From Albidovulum sediminicola (GTDB lineage Bacteria; Pseudomonadota; Alphaproteobacteria; Rhodobacterales; Rhodobacteraceae): a DNA stretch of 64,000 bases. The translations under genes were made by a program, and so were the position numbers. The DNA lies in NCBI RefSeq assembly GCF_025751575.1, contig NZ_JAOWLA010000002.1:248001-312000 (forward strand), given 5' to 3'. The notes under the pieces were generated by a model. It was given only the letters and a program-made list of their open reading frames with translations, had not been told where the DNA came from and made no database searches. Of the stretch, positions 51,894 through 61,546 are shown piece by piece; the stretch's first letter is position 1, and each line of letters starts with the position of its first letter.

Positions 51894-52577
51894 CTAGGCC
51901 CCGCGCTTCTTCGTGCGAACGATCTGGTAGCCCGGACGCCACAGGTAGCGGACCGGGGCCGAGAGCATGTGAACGAGACGGGTGAAGGGGAACAGCAGGA
52001 AGATCGTCAGCCCGAGAAACAGGTGCAGCTTGAAGAGCGGGTTCACATCCGCGATGTAGCTGGCCGCCTGGCCGTCGAAGGTGAAGATCCCGAAGGCCCA
52101 GGACATGAACTTCGTCATCTCGTGCCCGTCGAGGTGCTGGAGGGAGACGAAGATCGTCAGCACGCCAAGCACAAGCTGCGCCAGCAGTAGCACCAGAATC
52201 CCGGTATCCGCGAAGGTTGAGGTCGCGCGGATGCGCGGGTCGGTCAGGCGGCGGTGAAGCAGCATCCCGCCCCCGGTCAGCGCCATGACCCCAGCGATGC
52301 CCCCGGCGATCACCGCCAGAAGCTGCTTCGCGCCATGACTGATGCCGAGCGCGTCGAAGACCTGGATCGGGGTCAGAAGCCCGATCAGGTGCCCGAAGAA
52401 GATCACCAGCACGCCGACATGGAAAAGGCTCGATCCGATCACAAGCTGCTTGCGCCGCAGCAGTTGCGAGGAGGACGACTTCCAGGTGAAGGGGTCGCGT
52501 TCATAGCGCGCGACCGATCCCAGCAGCAGCACCGAAAGCGCGATGTAGGGATAGGTTCCGAAGAAGAATTGATGCAT
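51894..52577 (-). CDS. narI: Respiratory nitrate reductase gamma subunit, cytochrome b
   Basis: A 227-aa integral membrane diheme cytochrome b with five transmembrane helices. Heme ligands are H53 and H63 (SLFHVGVLVIFFGHLIGL) and H185 and H203 (KLHLFLGLTIFLL ... RLVHML), matching E. coli NarI positions within a few residues. It oxidises quinol and anchors NarGH to the inner membrane. AAGGAGGGC precedes its ATG, and it follows narJ by 13 bases. Confidence 0.96.
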   Translation of the reverse strand: MHQFFFGTYPYIALSVLLLGSVARYERDPFTWKSSSSQLLRRKQLVIGSSLFHVGVLVIFFGHLIGLLTPIQVFDALGISHGAKQLLAVIAGGIAGVMALTGGGMLLHRRLTDPRIRATSTFADTGILVLLLAQLVLGVLTIFVSLQHLDGHEMTKFMSWAFGIFTFDGQAASYIADVNPLFKLHLFLGLTIFLLFPFTRLVHMLSAPVRYLWRPGYQIVRTKKRGA

Positions 52578-52590
52578 CGTTAGCCCTCCT

Positions 52591-53292
52591 TCACTGGGGC
52601 ACGCCGGCCGGCGCCGGGGTCCTTGGAATGTCCATCCGCGCGAGGATGTCGCGCGAAACGGGGCATCCCGCGTTGGGGTCCGGGGCGAAGGTCACCTGCG
52701 CCTCCTCATAGACCGCGTCGAGCGCGGCCAGGTCCTCGGGGTCGTCGTCGGCCTCGGACAGAAGCGCCTCTGCCTCGGGGCTGTCGGTTCCGGTCCCGGA
52801 GATCCGAACAAGCGCGGTCAGGACAGCGGCATAGGGCGTTTCACGCCGCGTCAGGCGTTCGGACAAGGCCGCGACGATGTGACCGGCGTCGGCCAGTAGC
52901 GCCGTCGCCTCGGCCACTGTCCGGGTCGAGAGGTATTCCAGCAGCACCGGCAGGTGGTCTGGAAGCTCGGGACCCGTCAGGTCGAAACCGCCCGCCCGGT
53001 AGGTCTCCAGCAGGTCCACCATCGCGCCGCCACGGTCGCGGCTTTCGCCGTGGATATGCTCGAAGAGGTTGAGCGAGAGCGTCCGCGAGCGGTCGAACAG
53101 GAGCACATAGCGCTCCTGCAGGTCATAGATGTCGCCGCTTTCCAGGTCCGAGAGCAGCGGTTCCAGCGCCGCGCGCTGGTCGCTGTTCAAGAGCCCCTCC
53201 TTGACCATCACCTCGCGGATCGCGGGGACCGCGGCCTGAAGGTCCGGGGAGGGGTAGGAGAGCAGCGCCGAAAGTGCCTTGAACGTCTTCAT
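52591..53292 (-). CDS. narJ: Nitrate reductase molybdenum-cofactor assembly chaperone
   Basis: A 233-aa NarJ/TorD-family chaperone (MKTFKALSALLSYPSPDLQA; LYDLQERYV-like helix; SLNLFEHIHGESRDRGGAMV, which is the diagnostic NarJ stretch). It inserts the molybdenum cofactor into apo-NarG before membrane attachment. Its start overlaps the narH stop by four bases (ATGA, 53289-53292). The C-terminal tail, rich in acidic residues, is typical. Confidence 0.94.
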   Translation of the reverse strand: MKTFKALSALLSYPSPDLQAAVPAIREVMVKEGLLNSDQRAALEPLLSDLESGDIYDLQERYVLLFDRSRTLSLNLFEHIHGESRDRGGAMVDLLETYRAGGFDLTGPELPDHLPVLLEYLSTRTVAEATALLADAGHIVAALSERLTRRETPYAAVLTALVRISGTGTDSPEAEALLSEADDDPEDLAALDAVYEEAQVTFAPDPNAGCPVSRDILARMDIPRTPAPAGVPQ

Positions 53293-54809
53293 TTCCAGCC
53301 CTCCGCAGGGGTCACGAATTTGCGGCTGCCGAAGAGCTTGCCGCCCGAGGTGCCGGTCGAACAGCCGTTGCCGTCGGTAAAGCCGCAGCCGCCGCGCAGG
53401 TCGTAGGCGTCCTCCACCATTTCGCGGTGCGTCGTCGGGATGACGAAGCGATCCTCGTAATTGGCGATGGCCATGATCCGGTACATCTCGTCGATCTGAT
53501 GGGGCGTGAGACCCACGCGATTTGCGACGCCAAGGTTCACGACCCCGTCCACCGTCTTCGACCGCATGTAAGAACGCATGGCGAGCATCCGTTCCAGCGC
53601 CGAGACCACCGGCGCCTCGTCCCCCGCCGTCAGCATGTTGGCGAGGTAGCGCACCGGGATGCGGAGCGATTTCACGTCCGGCATGTCGTCCTGGCTCGCG
53701 ATCTGGCCCGCGGCGGCGGCGTTCTGGATCGGCGACAACGGCGGGATGTACCACACCATCGGCAGCGTCCGGTATTCCGGGTGCAGCGGGAAGGCGATCT
53801 TCCACTCCATCGCCATCTTCCAGATCGGCGACTTGCGCGCGCTTTCGATCCAGTCCTCCGGCACGCCCTCGGCGCGCGCGGCCTCGATCACCTTCGGATC
53901 GTTGGGGTCGAGGAAGACGCCCAGCTGGGCGTCGTAAAGGTCCTTCTCCCCCGCGACCGAGGCCGCCTCCGCGATCTTGTCGGCGTCATAAAGCATCACG
54001 CCGATGTAACGGATGCGCCCGACGCAGGTTTCCGAACAGACCGTGGGCATCCCGCTTTCCAGACGCGGATAGCAGAGCGTGCACTTCTCCGACTTGCCCG
54101 AAGACCAGTTGTAGTAGATCTTCTTGTAGGGGCAGCCGGACACGCACATGCGCCAGCCGCGGCACTTTTCCTGGTCGATCAGGACGACCCCGTCCTCTTC
54201 GCGCTTGTAGATCGCACCCGAGGGGCAGGAGGCCGCGCAGGCCGGGTTCAGGCAGTGTTCGCAAAGCCGGGGCAGATACATCATGAACGTATTTTCATAC
54301 TGTCCGTAGATGTCCTTCTGGATGCCCTCGAAGTTGTAATCCTTGGAGCGTTTCGAGAATTCGCCGCCCAGGATCTCTTCCCAGTTCGGGCCCCACTCGA
54401 TCTTCTCCATCCGCTCGCCCGAGACCTTGGAGCGCGGGCGCGCGGTGGGGAAGGCCTCCATCTCGGGGGCCGATTTCAGGTGGTCGTAGTCGAAGTCGAA
54501 GGGCTCGTAGAAGTCGTCGATCTCTGGCAGGTCGGGGTTGGCGAAGATGTTCGCCAGGATCCGCCATTTGCCGCCCTGCTTCGGGCGAAGGCCGCCCGAG
54601 CGCGTGCGTTCCCAGCCGCCGTTCCAGCGCTTCTGGTTTTCCCAGTCCTTCGGATAACCGATGCCAGGCTTGGTCTCGACGTTGTTGAACCAGGCGTATT
54701 CGACGCCGTCGCGGCTGGTCCAGACGTTCTTGCAGGTGACAGAGCAGGTGTGACACCCGATGCATTTATCGAGGTTCAGCACCATGCCGATTTGCGCACG
54801 GACTTTCAT
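53289..54809 (-). CDS. narH: Respiratory nitrate reductase beta subunit, Fe-S protein
   Basis: A 506-aa four-cluster ferredoxin-like subunit. Cysteine sets are LDKCIGCHTCSVTCKN, then CEHCLNPACAASCPSG, EKCRGWRMCVSGCPYKK and KCTLCYPRLESGMPTVC. Tryptophan replaces a cysteine in CRGWRMC, giving the [3Fe-4S] cluster known for NarH. It carries electrons between the NarI hemes and NarG. It overlaps narG by four bases (ATGA, 54806-54809). Confidence 0.97.
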   Translation of the reverse strand: MKVRAQIGMVLNLDKCIGCHTCSVTCKNVWTSRDGVEYAWFNNVETKPGIGYPKDWENQKRWNGGWERTRSGGLRPKQGGKWRILANIFANPDLPEIDDFYEPFDFDYDHLKSAPEMEAFPTARPRSKVSGERMEKIEWGPNWEEILGGEFSKRSKDYNFEGIQKDIYGQYENTFMMYLPRLCEHCLNPACAASCPSGAIYKREEDGVVLIDQEKCRGWRMCVSGCPYKKIYYNWSSGKSEKCTLCYPRLESGMPTVCSETCVGRIRYIGVMLYDADKIAEAASVAGEKDLYDAQLGVFLDPNDPKVIEAARAEGVPEDWIESARKSPIWKMAMEWKIAFPLHPEYRTLPMVWYIPPLSPIQNAAAAGQIASQDDMPDVKSLRIPVRYLANMLTAGDEAPVVSALERMLAMRSYMRSKTVDGVVNLGVANRVGLTPHQIDEMYRIMAIANYEDRFVIPTTHREMVEDAYDLRGGCGFTDGNGCSTGTSGGKLFGSRKFVTPAEGWK

Positions 54810-57800
54810 TCCGCTGCCTCCGTTCTTGCTGCGGGCCGGTCGAGCCAGTCGACCTTTTCCATCTTGCGCACGACCACGAGTTCATCGCGGTTGGAGCCGA
54901 CGGTGCCGTAGTAGTTGAAGCCATAGCTCTGCTGGGCATAGCCGCCGATCATGTGCGTGGGCTTGACGACCGCGCGGGTGACGGAGTTGTGGATGCCACC
55001 CCGCTTGCCGGTGATCTGCGATCCCGGCGTGTTCACGATCTTTTCCTGCGCATGGTACATGAAGAGCGTGCCATCCTTCATCCGCTGGCTGACGACCGCG
55101 CGGGCGGTCAGCACGCCGTTGGAGTTGAAGACCTCCACCCAGTCGTTGTCCACGATCCCGGCCACGGCCGCGTCGTTCTCGGAGATCCAGACCACCGGGC
55201 CGCCTCTGTTCAGCGTGAGCATCAAGAGGTTGTCGGAGTAGGTCGAGTGGATGCCCCATTTCTGGTGCGGCGTGATGAAGTTCAGCACGACGTGCTTTTC
55301 ATTCGCGCCAAGCGCGCGGGTGGCCGAGGCGGTGATGGTCTTGAGGTCCACCGGCGGGCGCCAGGTCACGAAGAATTCGCCGAAGGCCTGCATCCATTGG
55401 TGGTCCTGGTAAAGCTGCTGGCGGCCGGAAACGGTGCGCCAGGGGATCAGCTCATGCACGTTGGTCCAGCCGGCGTTGTAGCAGACCTCCTCGCTCTCGA
55501 TGCCCGACCAGGTCGGGGAGGAGATGATCTTGCGCGGCTGGGCGGCGATGTCGCGGAAGCGGATCTTCTCGTCTTCCTTGACTTCGGCCAGGTGGGCGTG
55601 TTCGCGCCCCGTGGCCTTCGACAGCGCGTTCCAGGCCTTGACGGCGACCTCGCCGTTGGTTTCCGGCGCCAGCATCAGGATGACCTCGGCCGCGTCAATG
55701 GCGGTCTCGATCTTCGCCATGCCCTGCGTCGGACCTTCGCGATGGGTGCCGTTCAGGTCCTTGAGGTGATGGACCTCGTCCTTGGTGTCCCAGGCGATGC
55801 CCTTGCCGCCGTTGCCGACCTTTTCCATCAGCGGGCCAAGGGCGGTGAAGCGGGCATAAAGGTTGGGGTAGTCCCGTTCCACGGCGATGTAGTTCGGCGC
55901 GGTCTTGCCCGGGATCAGGTCGCATTCGCCCTTCTTCCAGTCCTTGACGCTCGGCTGCGCGATTTCCATCGGGCTGTCGTGCTGGAGCGGAAGCTGCACC
56001 ACGTCGGTCTCGACCCCGAGGATCTCTGGCGCGACCTGAGAGAACTTCCGCGCGATGGCCTTGAAGATCTCCCAGTCCGTCTTCGACTCGTAGGCCGGGT
56101 CCACCGCCGCCTGAAGCGGGTGGATGAACGGGTGCATGTCCGAGGTGTTGAGGTCGTCCTTCTCGTACCAGCTGGCCGTCGGCAGCACGATGTCGGAATA
56201 GACCGCCGTCGTGGACATGCGGAAGTCGAGCGTCACCAAGAGGTCGAGCTTGCCCTCCGGCGCCTTGTCGTGCCAGCGCGCCTCGGCCGGCTTCTGGCGG
56301 CCTTCCTCGCCCAGGTCCTTGCCCAGGACCCCGTGATCGGTGCCCAAGAGGTGCTTGAGGAAATACTCATGCCCCTTGCCCGAGGAGCCGAGCAGGTTTG
56401 AGCGCCAGACAAAGAGGTTGCGCGGCCAGTTTTCCGGGGCGTCCGGGTCCTCGGCCGACATCTCCAGCGTTCCGGCCTTCAGCTGTTCGGCCACAAAGGC
56501 GGGAATGTCCTTGCCCGCCGCCTTTGCCGCGCGCCCCACTTCCAGCGGGTTGGTGCGCAATTGCGGCGCCGAGGGCAGCCAGCCCATCCGCTCGGCGCGG
56601 ATGTTGTAGTCGATGAGGCTCAGGTCCTTCCAGTCGCCTTCGGGCGCCGTGGGCGACAGGATCTCGGACGAGGTCACGGTCTCATACCGCCACTGGTCGG
56701 TATGGGCGTACCAGGCCGAGGTGGAGTTCATGTGCCGCGGTGGGCGCGCCCAGTCGAGCGCGAAGGCCAACGCCGTCCAGCCGGTTTGCGGGCGCAGCTT
56801 TTCCTGGCCCACGTAATGCGCCCAGCCGCCGCCCGACTGACCCACGCAACCGCACATGACCAGCATGTTGATCGCGGCGCGGTAGTTCATGTCCATGTGG
56901 TACCAGTGGTTCATCGCCGCGCCGATGATGATCATCGACTTGCCGTTCGTCTTTTCGGCATTGGTGGCGAATTCCCGTGCGACCTGGATGATGCGGTCGC
57001 GCTGCACGCCGGTAATGCGTTCCGCCCAGGCGGGGGTGAAGGGCACGTCGGCGTTGTAGTCGGTCGCAACATGATCCCCGCCCAAGCCCCGGTCGAGGCT
57101 GTAGTTGGCGCAGAAAAGGTCGAAGACCGTGGCGACGTAGTGCTCCTGCCCGTCGGCGAGGGTGAGCTTGCGGACCGGCACGTTGCGGGTCAGCACCTCG
57201 CCCCGCGCATCATTAGCCCAGCCGTTCGTGGCCTGGCCGCCGAAATAGGGGAAGTCCACGCCCACCACATCGTCGCGGTCGGTGTCGAGGATGTTGCTCA
57301 GTTTCAGCGTCACATCCGCGCCGCCGGCGCTCTCCTCCAGGTTCCACTTGCCCTGTTCGCCCCAGCGGAAACCGATCGAGCCGTTCGGGACGACGACCTT
57401 GCCCGATTTCTCGTCAAGGGCGACGGTCTTCCAGTCGGGGTTGTTCGCCTGGCCGAGCGCGCCGTCGAAATCGGCGGCGCGAAGCTGGCGGCCGGGGATG
57501 AAGCCGTCGCCCTTGGGCTCAAGCTTCACCAGCATCGGCATGTCGGTGTACTTGCGGCAGTAGTCCTCGAAATAGGGCGCCTGACGGTCCAGGTGGTATT
57601 CGCGCAGGATCACATGGCCCATGGCCATCCCCAGCGCCGCGTCGGTCCCCTGCTTGGCGTTCAGCCAGATGTCGGAGAACTTCGCGGCCTCGGAATAGTC
57701 GGGGCTGACGACGGCGGACTTGGTGCCGCGATAGCGTGCTTCGGTGTAGAAATGCGCGTCCGGGGTCCGGGTCTGCGGCACGTTGGACCCCCAGAGGATC

Positions 57801-58549
57801 AGGAAGCCCGCGTTGTACCAATCGGCCGATTCCGGCACGTCGGTCTGTTCGCCCCAGGTCATGGGCGAGGCTGGCGGCAGGTCGCAATACCAATCGTAGA
57901 AGGACATGCAGGTGCCGCCCAGAAGGCTCAGGTAGCGCGAGCCCGCCGCGTAGCTGACCATCGACATCGCCGGGATGGGCGAGAAGCCGAAAACGCGGTC
58001 GGGACCGTAGGTCTTGGCCGTGTAGGCGTTGGCCGCCGCCACGATCTCCGTCACCTCGTCCCAGCTTGCGCGGACGAAGCCGCCCTTGCCGCGCGTGCGG
58101 GTGTAGTCGGCGCGCTTGGCCGGGTCGGCCTGGATCGCTTTCCAGGCCTCCACCGCCGACATCGTCCGGCGCAACTCGCGCCAGATCCGCATGAGCCGCC
58201 CCCGCACGAGCGGCGTCTTCACCCGGTTGGCCGAGTAGAGATACCAGCTGTAGGAGGCGCCGCGCGCGCATCCGCGCGGCTCGTGGTTGGGCAGATCGGC
58301 CCGCGTGCGCGGATAGTCGGTCTGCTGGGTTTCCCAGGTCACGATCCCGGACTTCACGTAGATCTTCCACGAACAGGACCCGGTGCAGTTCACCCCGTGG
58401 GTGGAGCGCACGATCTTGTCGTGGCGCCAGCGGTTCCGGTAGGTGTCCTCCCAGTCGCGGTTTTCGATCGTGGTCTGTCCGTGCCCGTCCGCAAAGGTAT
58501 CCTTGCGGACGGATTTCAGGAAGTTCAGCCGGTCGAGAAGATGGCTCAT
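54806..58549 (-). CDS. narG: Respiratory nitrate reductase alpha subunit, molybdenum catalytic
   Basis: A 1247-aa molybdopterin oxidoreductase. The N-terminal FS0 cluster ligands are in STHGVNCTGSCSWKIYVKSG (His and two Cys) with the last Cys in EPRGCARGASYSW. The molybdenum-ligand aspartate region is YDWYCDLPPASPMTWGEQTD. The C-terminal cap includes SGYNAGWTN-type and VNTPGSQITGKRGGIHNSV segments. It reduces nitrate to nitrite on the cytoplasmic face. It follows narK by 17 bases and heads the catalytic part of the operon. Confidence 0.97.
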   Translation of the reverse strand: MSHLLDRLNFLKSVRKDTFADGHGQTTIENRDWEDTYRNRWRHDKIVRSTHGVNCTGSCSWKIYVKSGIVTWETQQTDYPRTRADLPNHEPRGCARGASYSWYLYSANRVKTPLVRGRLMRIWRELRRTMSAVEAWKAIQADPAKRADYTRTRGKGGFVRASWDEVTEIVAAANAYTAKTYGPDRVFGFSPIPAMSMVSYAAGSRYLSLLGGTCMSFYDWYCDLPPASPMTWGEQTDVPESADWYNAGFLILWGSNVPQTRTPDAHFYTEARYRGTKSAVVSPDYSEAAKFSDIWLNAKQGTDAALGMAMGHVILREYHLDRQAPYFEDYCRKYTDMPMLVKLEPKGDGFIPGRQLRAADFDGALGQANNPDWKTVALDEKSGKVVVPNGSIGFRWGEQGKWNLEESAGGADVTLKLSNILDTDRDDVVGVDFPYFGGQATNGWANDARGEVLTRNVPVRKLTLADGQEHYVATVFDLFCANYSLDRGLGGDHVATDYNADVPFTPAWAERITGVQRDRIIQVAREFATNAEKTNGKSMIIIGAAMNHWYHMDMNYRAAINMLVMCGCVGQSGGGWAHYVGQEKLRPQTGWTALAFALDWARPPRHMNSTSAWYAHTDQWRYETVTSSEILSPTAPEGDWKDLSLIDYNIRAERMGWLPSAPQLRTNPLEVGRAAKAAGKDIPAFVAEQLKAGTLEMSAEDPDAPENWPRNLFVWRSNLLGSSGKGHEYFLKHLLGTDHGVLGKDLGEEGRQKPAEARWHDKAPEGKLDLLVTLDFRMSTTAVYSDIVLPTASWYEKDDLNTSDMHPFIHPLQAAVDPAYESKTDWEIFKAIARKFSQVAPEILGVETDVVQLPLQHDSPMEIAQPSVKDWKKGECDLIPGKTAPNYIAVERDYPNLYARFTALGPLMEKVGNGGKGIAWDTKDEVHHLKDLNGTHREGPTQGMAKIETAIDAAEVILMLAPETNGEVAVKAWNALSKATGREHAHLAEVKEDEKIRFRDIAAQPRKIISSPTWSGIESEEVCYNAGWTNVHELIPWRTVSGRQQLYQDHQWMQAFGEFFVTWRPPVDLKTITASATRALGANEKHVVLNFITPHQKWGIHSTYSDNLLMLTLNRGGPVVWISENDAAVAGIVDNDWVEVFNSNGVLTARAVVSQRMKDGTLFMYHAQEKIVNTPGSQITGKRGGIHNSVTRAVVKPTHMIGGYAQQSYGFNYYGTVGSNRDELVVVRKMEKVDWLDRPAARTEAAE

Positions 58550-58566
58550 CGTATTCTCCTTTCCTC

Positions 58567-61293
58567 TCAGGCTTGTGCCGGGGCGGCATGGACGCGGCCA
58601 CGCTCGATGTCATGAAGGACGCCGCCCGGACGGGTGTAGTAGAACCAGGTCAGCACGAGGCAGATGGCGTAGAAGCCGAGGAACGCCCAGAGCGCCAGGA
58701 ACGGTGCGCCCGTCATCGCGATCGAGGTGCCGTAGGCCTTCGGGATGAAGAAGGCGCCGTAGGCCGCGATGGCACTGGTGAAGGCGATGATCGCGGCGCT
58801 TTCACGCTCCGCCTGGCGGCGGCTCGCGGCGGCGTCGAGCGCGGGCATCAGCCGCGGGATCTCGTGCCCCATGATCGCGGGGATCATCTGGAAGGTGGAG
58901 GCGTTGCCGACGCCGGTCAGGAAGAACAGCGCCATGAAGCAGGCGAAGAAGCCCACGAAGCTGCCACCTGCGCCGTCGCTGGGCAGGAAGGTGATCACGC
59001 CGAAGACCGCCACGATCATGCCGAGGAAGGTCCAGAAGGTGACCCGGCCGCCACCCCAGCGGTCGCTGACCCAGCCCGTGCCCGCGCGGGACAGCGCGCC
59101 GACGAGGGGGCCAAGGAAGACGTATTGCAGGGCGTTGACCTCGGGGAACATGAGCTTGGTCAGGAGCGGGAAGCCGGCGGAGTAGCCGATGAAGCTACCG
59201 AAGGTCCCGGTGTAGAGCACGCACATGATCCAGTTGTGGAAGCGCGAGAAGATGATTGCCTGATCGCGGAACGAGGCCTTCGCCTCCGCGATGTCATTCA
59301 TGCCGAGCCATGCGGCGATGGTCGCCACGATGATAAAGGGCACCCAGACGAAGCCCGCGTTCTGCATCCAAAGTTCGGCACCGTCCTTTGTCACCTGCGC
59401 GTCACCCCCCATGGCGCCAAAGACGCCCGCGGTGATGACGATCGGAACCAGGAACTGCATGACCGAGACGCCGAGGTTGCCAAGGCCCGCATTCAACGCA
59501 AGGGCGTTGCCCTTTTCGGCCTTGGGGAAGAAGTAGGCGATATTGGCCATGGAGGAGGCGAAGTTGCCGCCGCCAAGCCCGCAGAGAAGCGCCAGAACCA
59601 TGAAGATCAGGTAGGGGGTTTCGGGGTTCTGCACGGCGTAGCCGATGCCAGCCGCCGGAAGCAGCAGCGAGGCAGTCGAAAGCGTCGTCCAGAGCCGCCC
59701 GCCGAAGATCGGGACCATGAAGCTGTAGAAGATCCTCAGCGTGGCGCCCGAAAGCCCCGGCAGCGCCGCCAGCCAGAAGAGTTGGCCGGGCGTGAAGTCG
59801 AAGCCGATGGCCGGAAGCCGGGCGACGACCATGGACCACACCATCCAGACCGAGAAGGCCAGGAGCAGCGCGGGGATCGAGATCCACAGGTTGCGGCGTG
59901 CGATGCGGCGCCCCTTTTCGGCCCAGAACGCGCGGTCCTCGGGGCGCCAGTCTTCGAGCATGTGCGCCATCTCGGTCGTGCCGGGGATGTGGATGTCCTG
60001 CAACTCGGGCAGGGCGGGGAGTTCGTCGAGCGATGCGCCATGGGCGGAACGTTCCATCGCGCGGATCGACAGGTGCATCCAGGTAAGCGCGATGGCAACG
60101 AGCACGAAGAGCAGCGCGAAGCAGCTGGTGTAGATGCCGGTCAGGTCAAGCAACGCGCCGAACATGATCGGCAGGATGAAGCCGCCAAGGCCGCCGATCA
60201 TGCCGACCAGACCGCCGACCGCGCCGACGTGGCTGGGATAGTAGACAGGGATGTGCTTGTAGACCGCCGCCTTGCCGAGGCTCATGAAGAAGCCAAGGCC
60301 GAAGAGCGTCACGACGAAGGGCCAGCGCCCCATCTCGGTCGAGAAGTGGATCGGGCCTTCCTTGCCCTGGATGACGTAATCCGTGGGCGGGTAGGAGAGC
60401 ATGAACAGGAACACGAGCGAGAAGAGGAAGGTCCAGTACATCACCGCCCGCGCGCCGAAGCGGTCCGACAGGTGCCCGCCATAGGCCCGGAACAGCGAGG
60501 CCGAGAGCGAGAACGCCGCCGCCGACATGCCGGCCGTGCGGACATCGACATGATAGACATCGATCAGGTAGTGCGGGGTCCAGAGCGCCAGCGCGACGAA
60601 GGCGCCGAAGACGAAGAAGTAGTAAAGCGAGAAGCGCCAGACCTGGAGCTTCTTCAGCGGTGCGAACTGCTCGGCCAGGCTCGGGGCGCTGACGCCTTTC
60701 CGGCGCCGCTCGACCAGTTCCGGATCGTCCTTGGCGAGGATGAAGAACAGGACGCCCATGATGGCGATGCCCGCCGCCCAGACCTGCGCGACGCCCTGCC
60801 AGCCATAGGCCACCATGACGAAGGGCGCGAGGAACTTGGTGACGGCGGCGCCGACGTTCCCGGCGCCGAAGATGCCAAGCGCGGTGCCCTGCTTGCCCGC
60901 GTCATACCAGCGCGACACATAGGCCACGCCGATGATGAACGAGCCGCCGGCAAGGCCGATCCCCAGCGCGGCGACAAGGTACATCGTGTAGGTATGCGCC
61001 AGCGTGAGTGCCCAGGTCGCGAGGCCCGTCAGGATCATCTGGGACGAAAACACCAGCTTGCCGCCGTATTTCTCGGTCCAGACGCCAAGGATCAGGCGGG
61101 TGAGAGAGCCGGTCAGGATCGGTGTTGCGACCAGTAGGCCGAACTCGAATTCGCTGAGGCCAAGCTCCTTCTTGATGGCCACACCGATGATGGAAAAGAT
61201 CGTCCAGACCGCAAAGCAGACCGTGAACGCGATGGTGCTAAGAGCGAGGGCGCGATTTTGGTCGCCCTTCGACACATGCAAGCCCTGAAGCAT
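58567..61293 (-). CDS. narK: Fused NarK1-NarK2 nitrate/nitrite transporter
   Basis: A 908-aa major-facilitator protein made of two complete NarK units of about 12 helices each. The nitrate-signature glycine-rich helices occur twice: LGIGLAGGSFIIGVAYVSRW with GIFGAGNVGAAVTK in the first half (NarK1, about 1-430), and LCGLGGGNFASSMANIAYFF with ALALNAGLGNLGVSV in the second (NarK2, about 460-880). Such fusions are known from Paracoccus, with a proton/nitrate symporter half and a nitrate/nitrite antiporter half. CGGAGG precedes the ATG. It is the first gene of the operon, with an FNR box upstream. Confidence 0.95.
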   Translation of the reverse strand: MLQGLHVSKGDQNRALALSTIAFTVCFAVWTIFSIIGVAIKKELGLSEFEFGLLVATPILTGSLTRLILGVWTEKYGGKLVFSSQMILTGLATWALTLAHTYTMYLVAALGIGLAGGSFIIGVAYVSRWYDAGKQGTALGIFGAGNVGAAVTKFLAPFVMVAYGWQGVAQVWAAGIAIMGVLFFILAKDDPELVERRRKGVSAPSLAEQFAPLKKLQVWRFSLYYFFVFGAFVALALWTPHYLIDVYHVDVRTAGMSAAAFSLSASLFRAYGGHLSDRFGARAVMYWTFLFSLVFLFMLSYPPTDYVIQGKEGPIHFSTEMGRWPFVVTLFGLGFFMSLGKAAVYKHIPVYYPSHVGAVGGLVGMIGGLGGFILPIMFGALLDLTGIYTSCFALLFVLVAIALTWMHLSIRAMERSAHGASLDELPALPELQDIHIPGTTEMAHMLEDWRPEDRAFWAEKGRRIARRNLWISIPALLLAFSVWMVWSMVVARLPAIGFDFTPGQLFWLAALPGLSGATLRIFYSFMVPIFGGRLWTTLSTASLLLPAAGIGYAVQNPETPYLIFMVLALLCGLGGGNFASSMANIAYFFPKAEKGNALALNAGLGNLGVSVMQFLVPIVITAGVFGAMGGDAQVTKDGAELWMQNAGFVWVPFIIVATIAAWLGMNDIAEAKASFRDQAIIFSRFHNWIMCVLYTGTFGSFIGYSAGFPLLTKLMFPEVNALQYVFLGPLVGALSRAGTGWVSDRWGGGRVTFWTFLGMIVAVFGVITFLPSDGAGGSFVGFFACFMALFFLTGVGNASTFQMIPAIMGHEIPRLMPALDAAASRRQAERESAAIIAFTSAIAAYGAFFIPKAYGTSIAMTGAPFLALWAFLGFYAICLVLTWFYYTRPGGVLHDIERGRVHAAPAQA

Positions 61294-61369
61294 TGTCGCC
61301 TCCGTTTGAGACGCGCAGGCGGATCCCGCGCGATTGGCGGCACAGAACCATCGGTCCGCGCGGGGGAGG

Positions 61370-61383
61370 TTGATTCAGGTCAA
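61370..61383. promoter_or_regulatory. FNR/NarR-type box upstream of narK
   Basis: TTGATTCAGGTCAA matches the TTGAT-N4-ATCAA consensus at nine of ten fixed positions. Its centre is about 83 bases from the narK ATG, which allows a transcript start about 41 bases downstream, the class II position. It is the likely anaerobic/nitrate control site for the nar operon. Confidence 0.75.
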
Positions 61384-61546
61384 GTTTTGAAATTTTACAT
61401 ATGAAAAACAATGATTTATGACTTATGTCATCTGAGGGGGGCAAAATCCCGGCCCGCCGGGATGAGAAGTTTTGGAACCTTGATCGACTTTTTTCAGCGT
61501 ATGCCTTAACAATTATCAAGAACCGAAATTCGGACCCTTGCGATTC

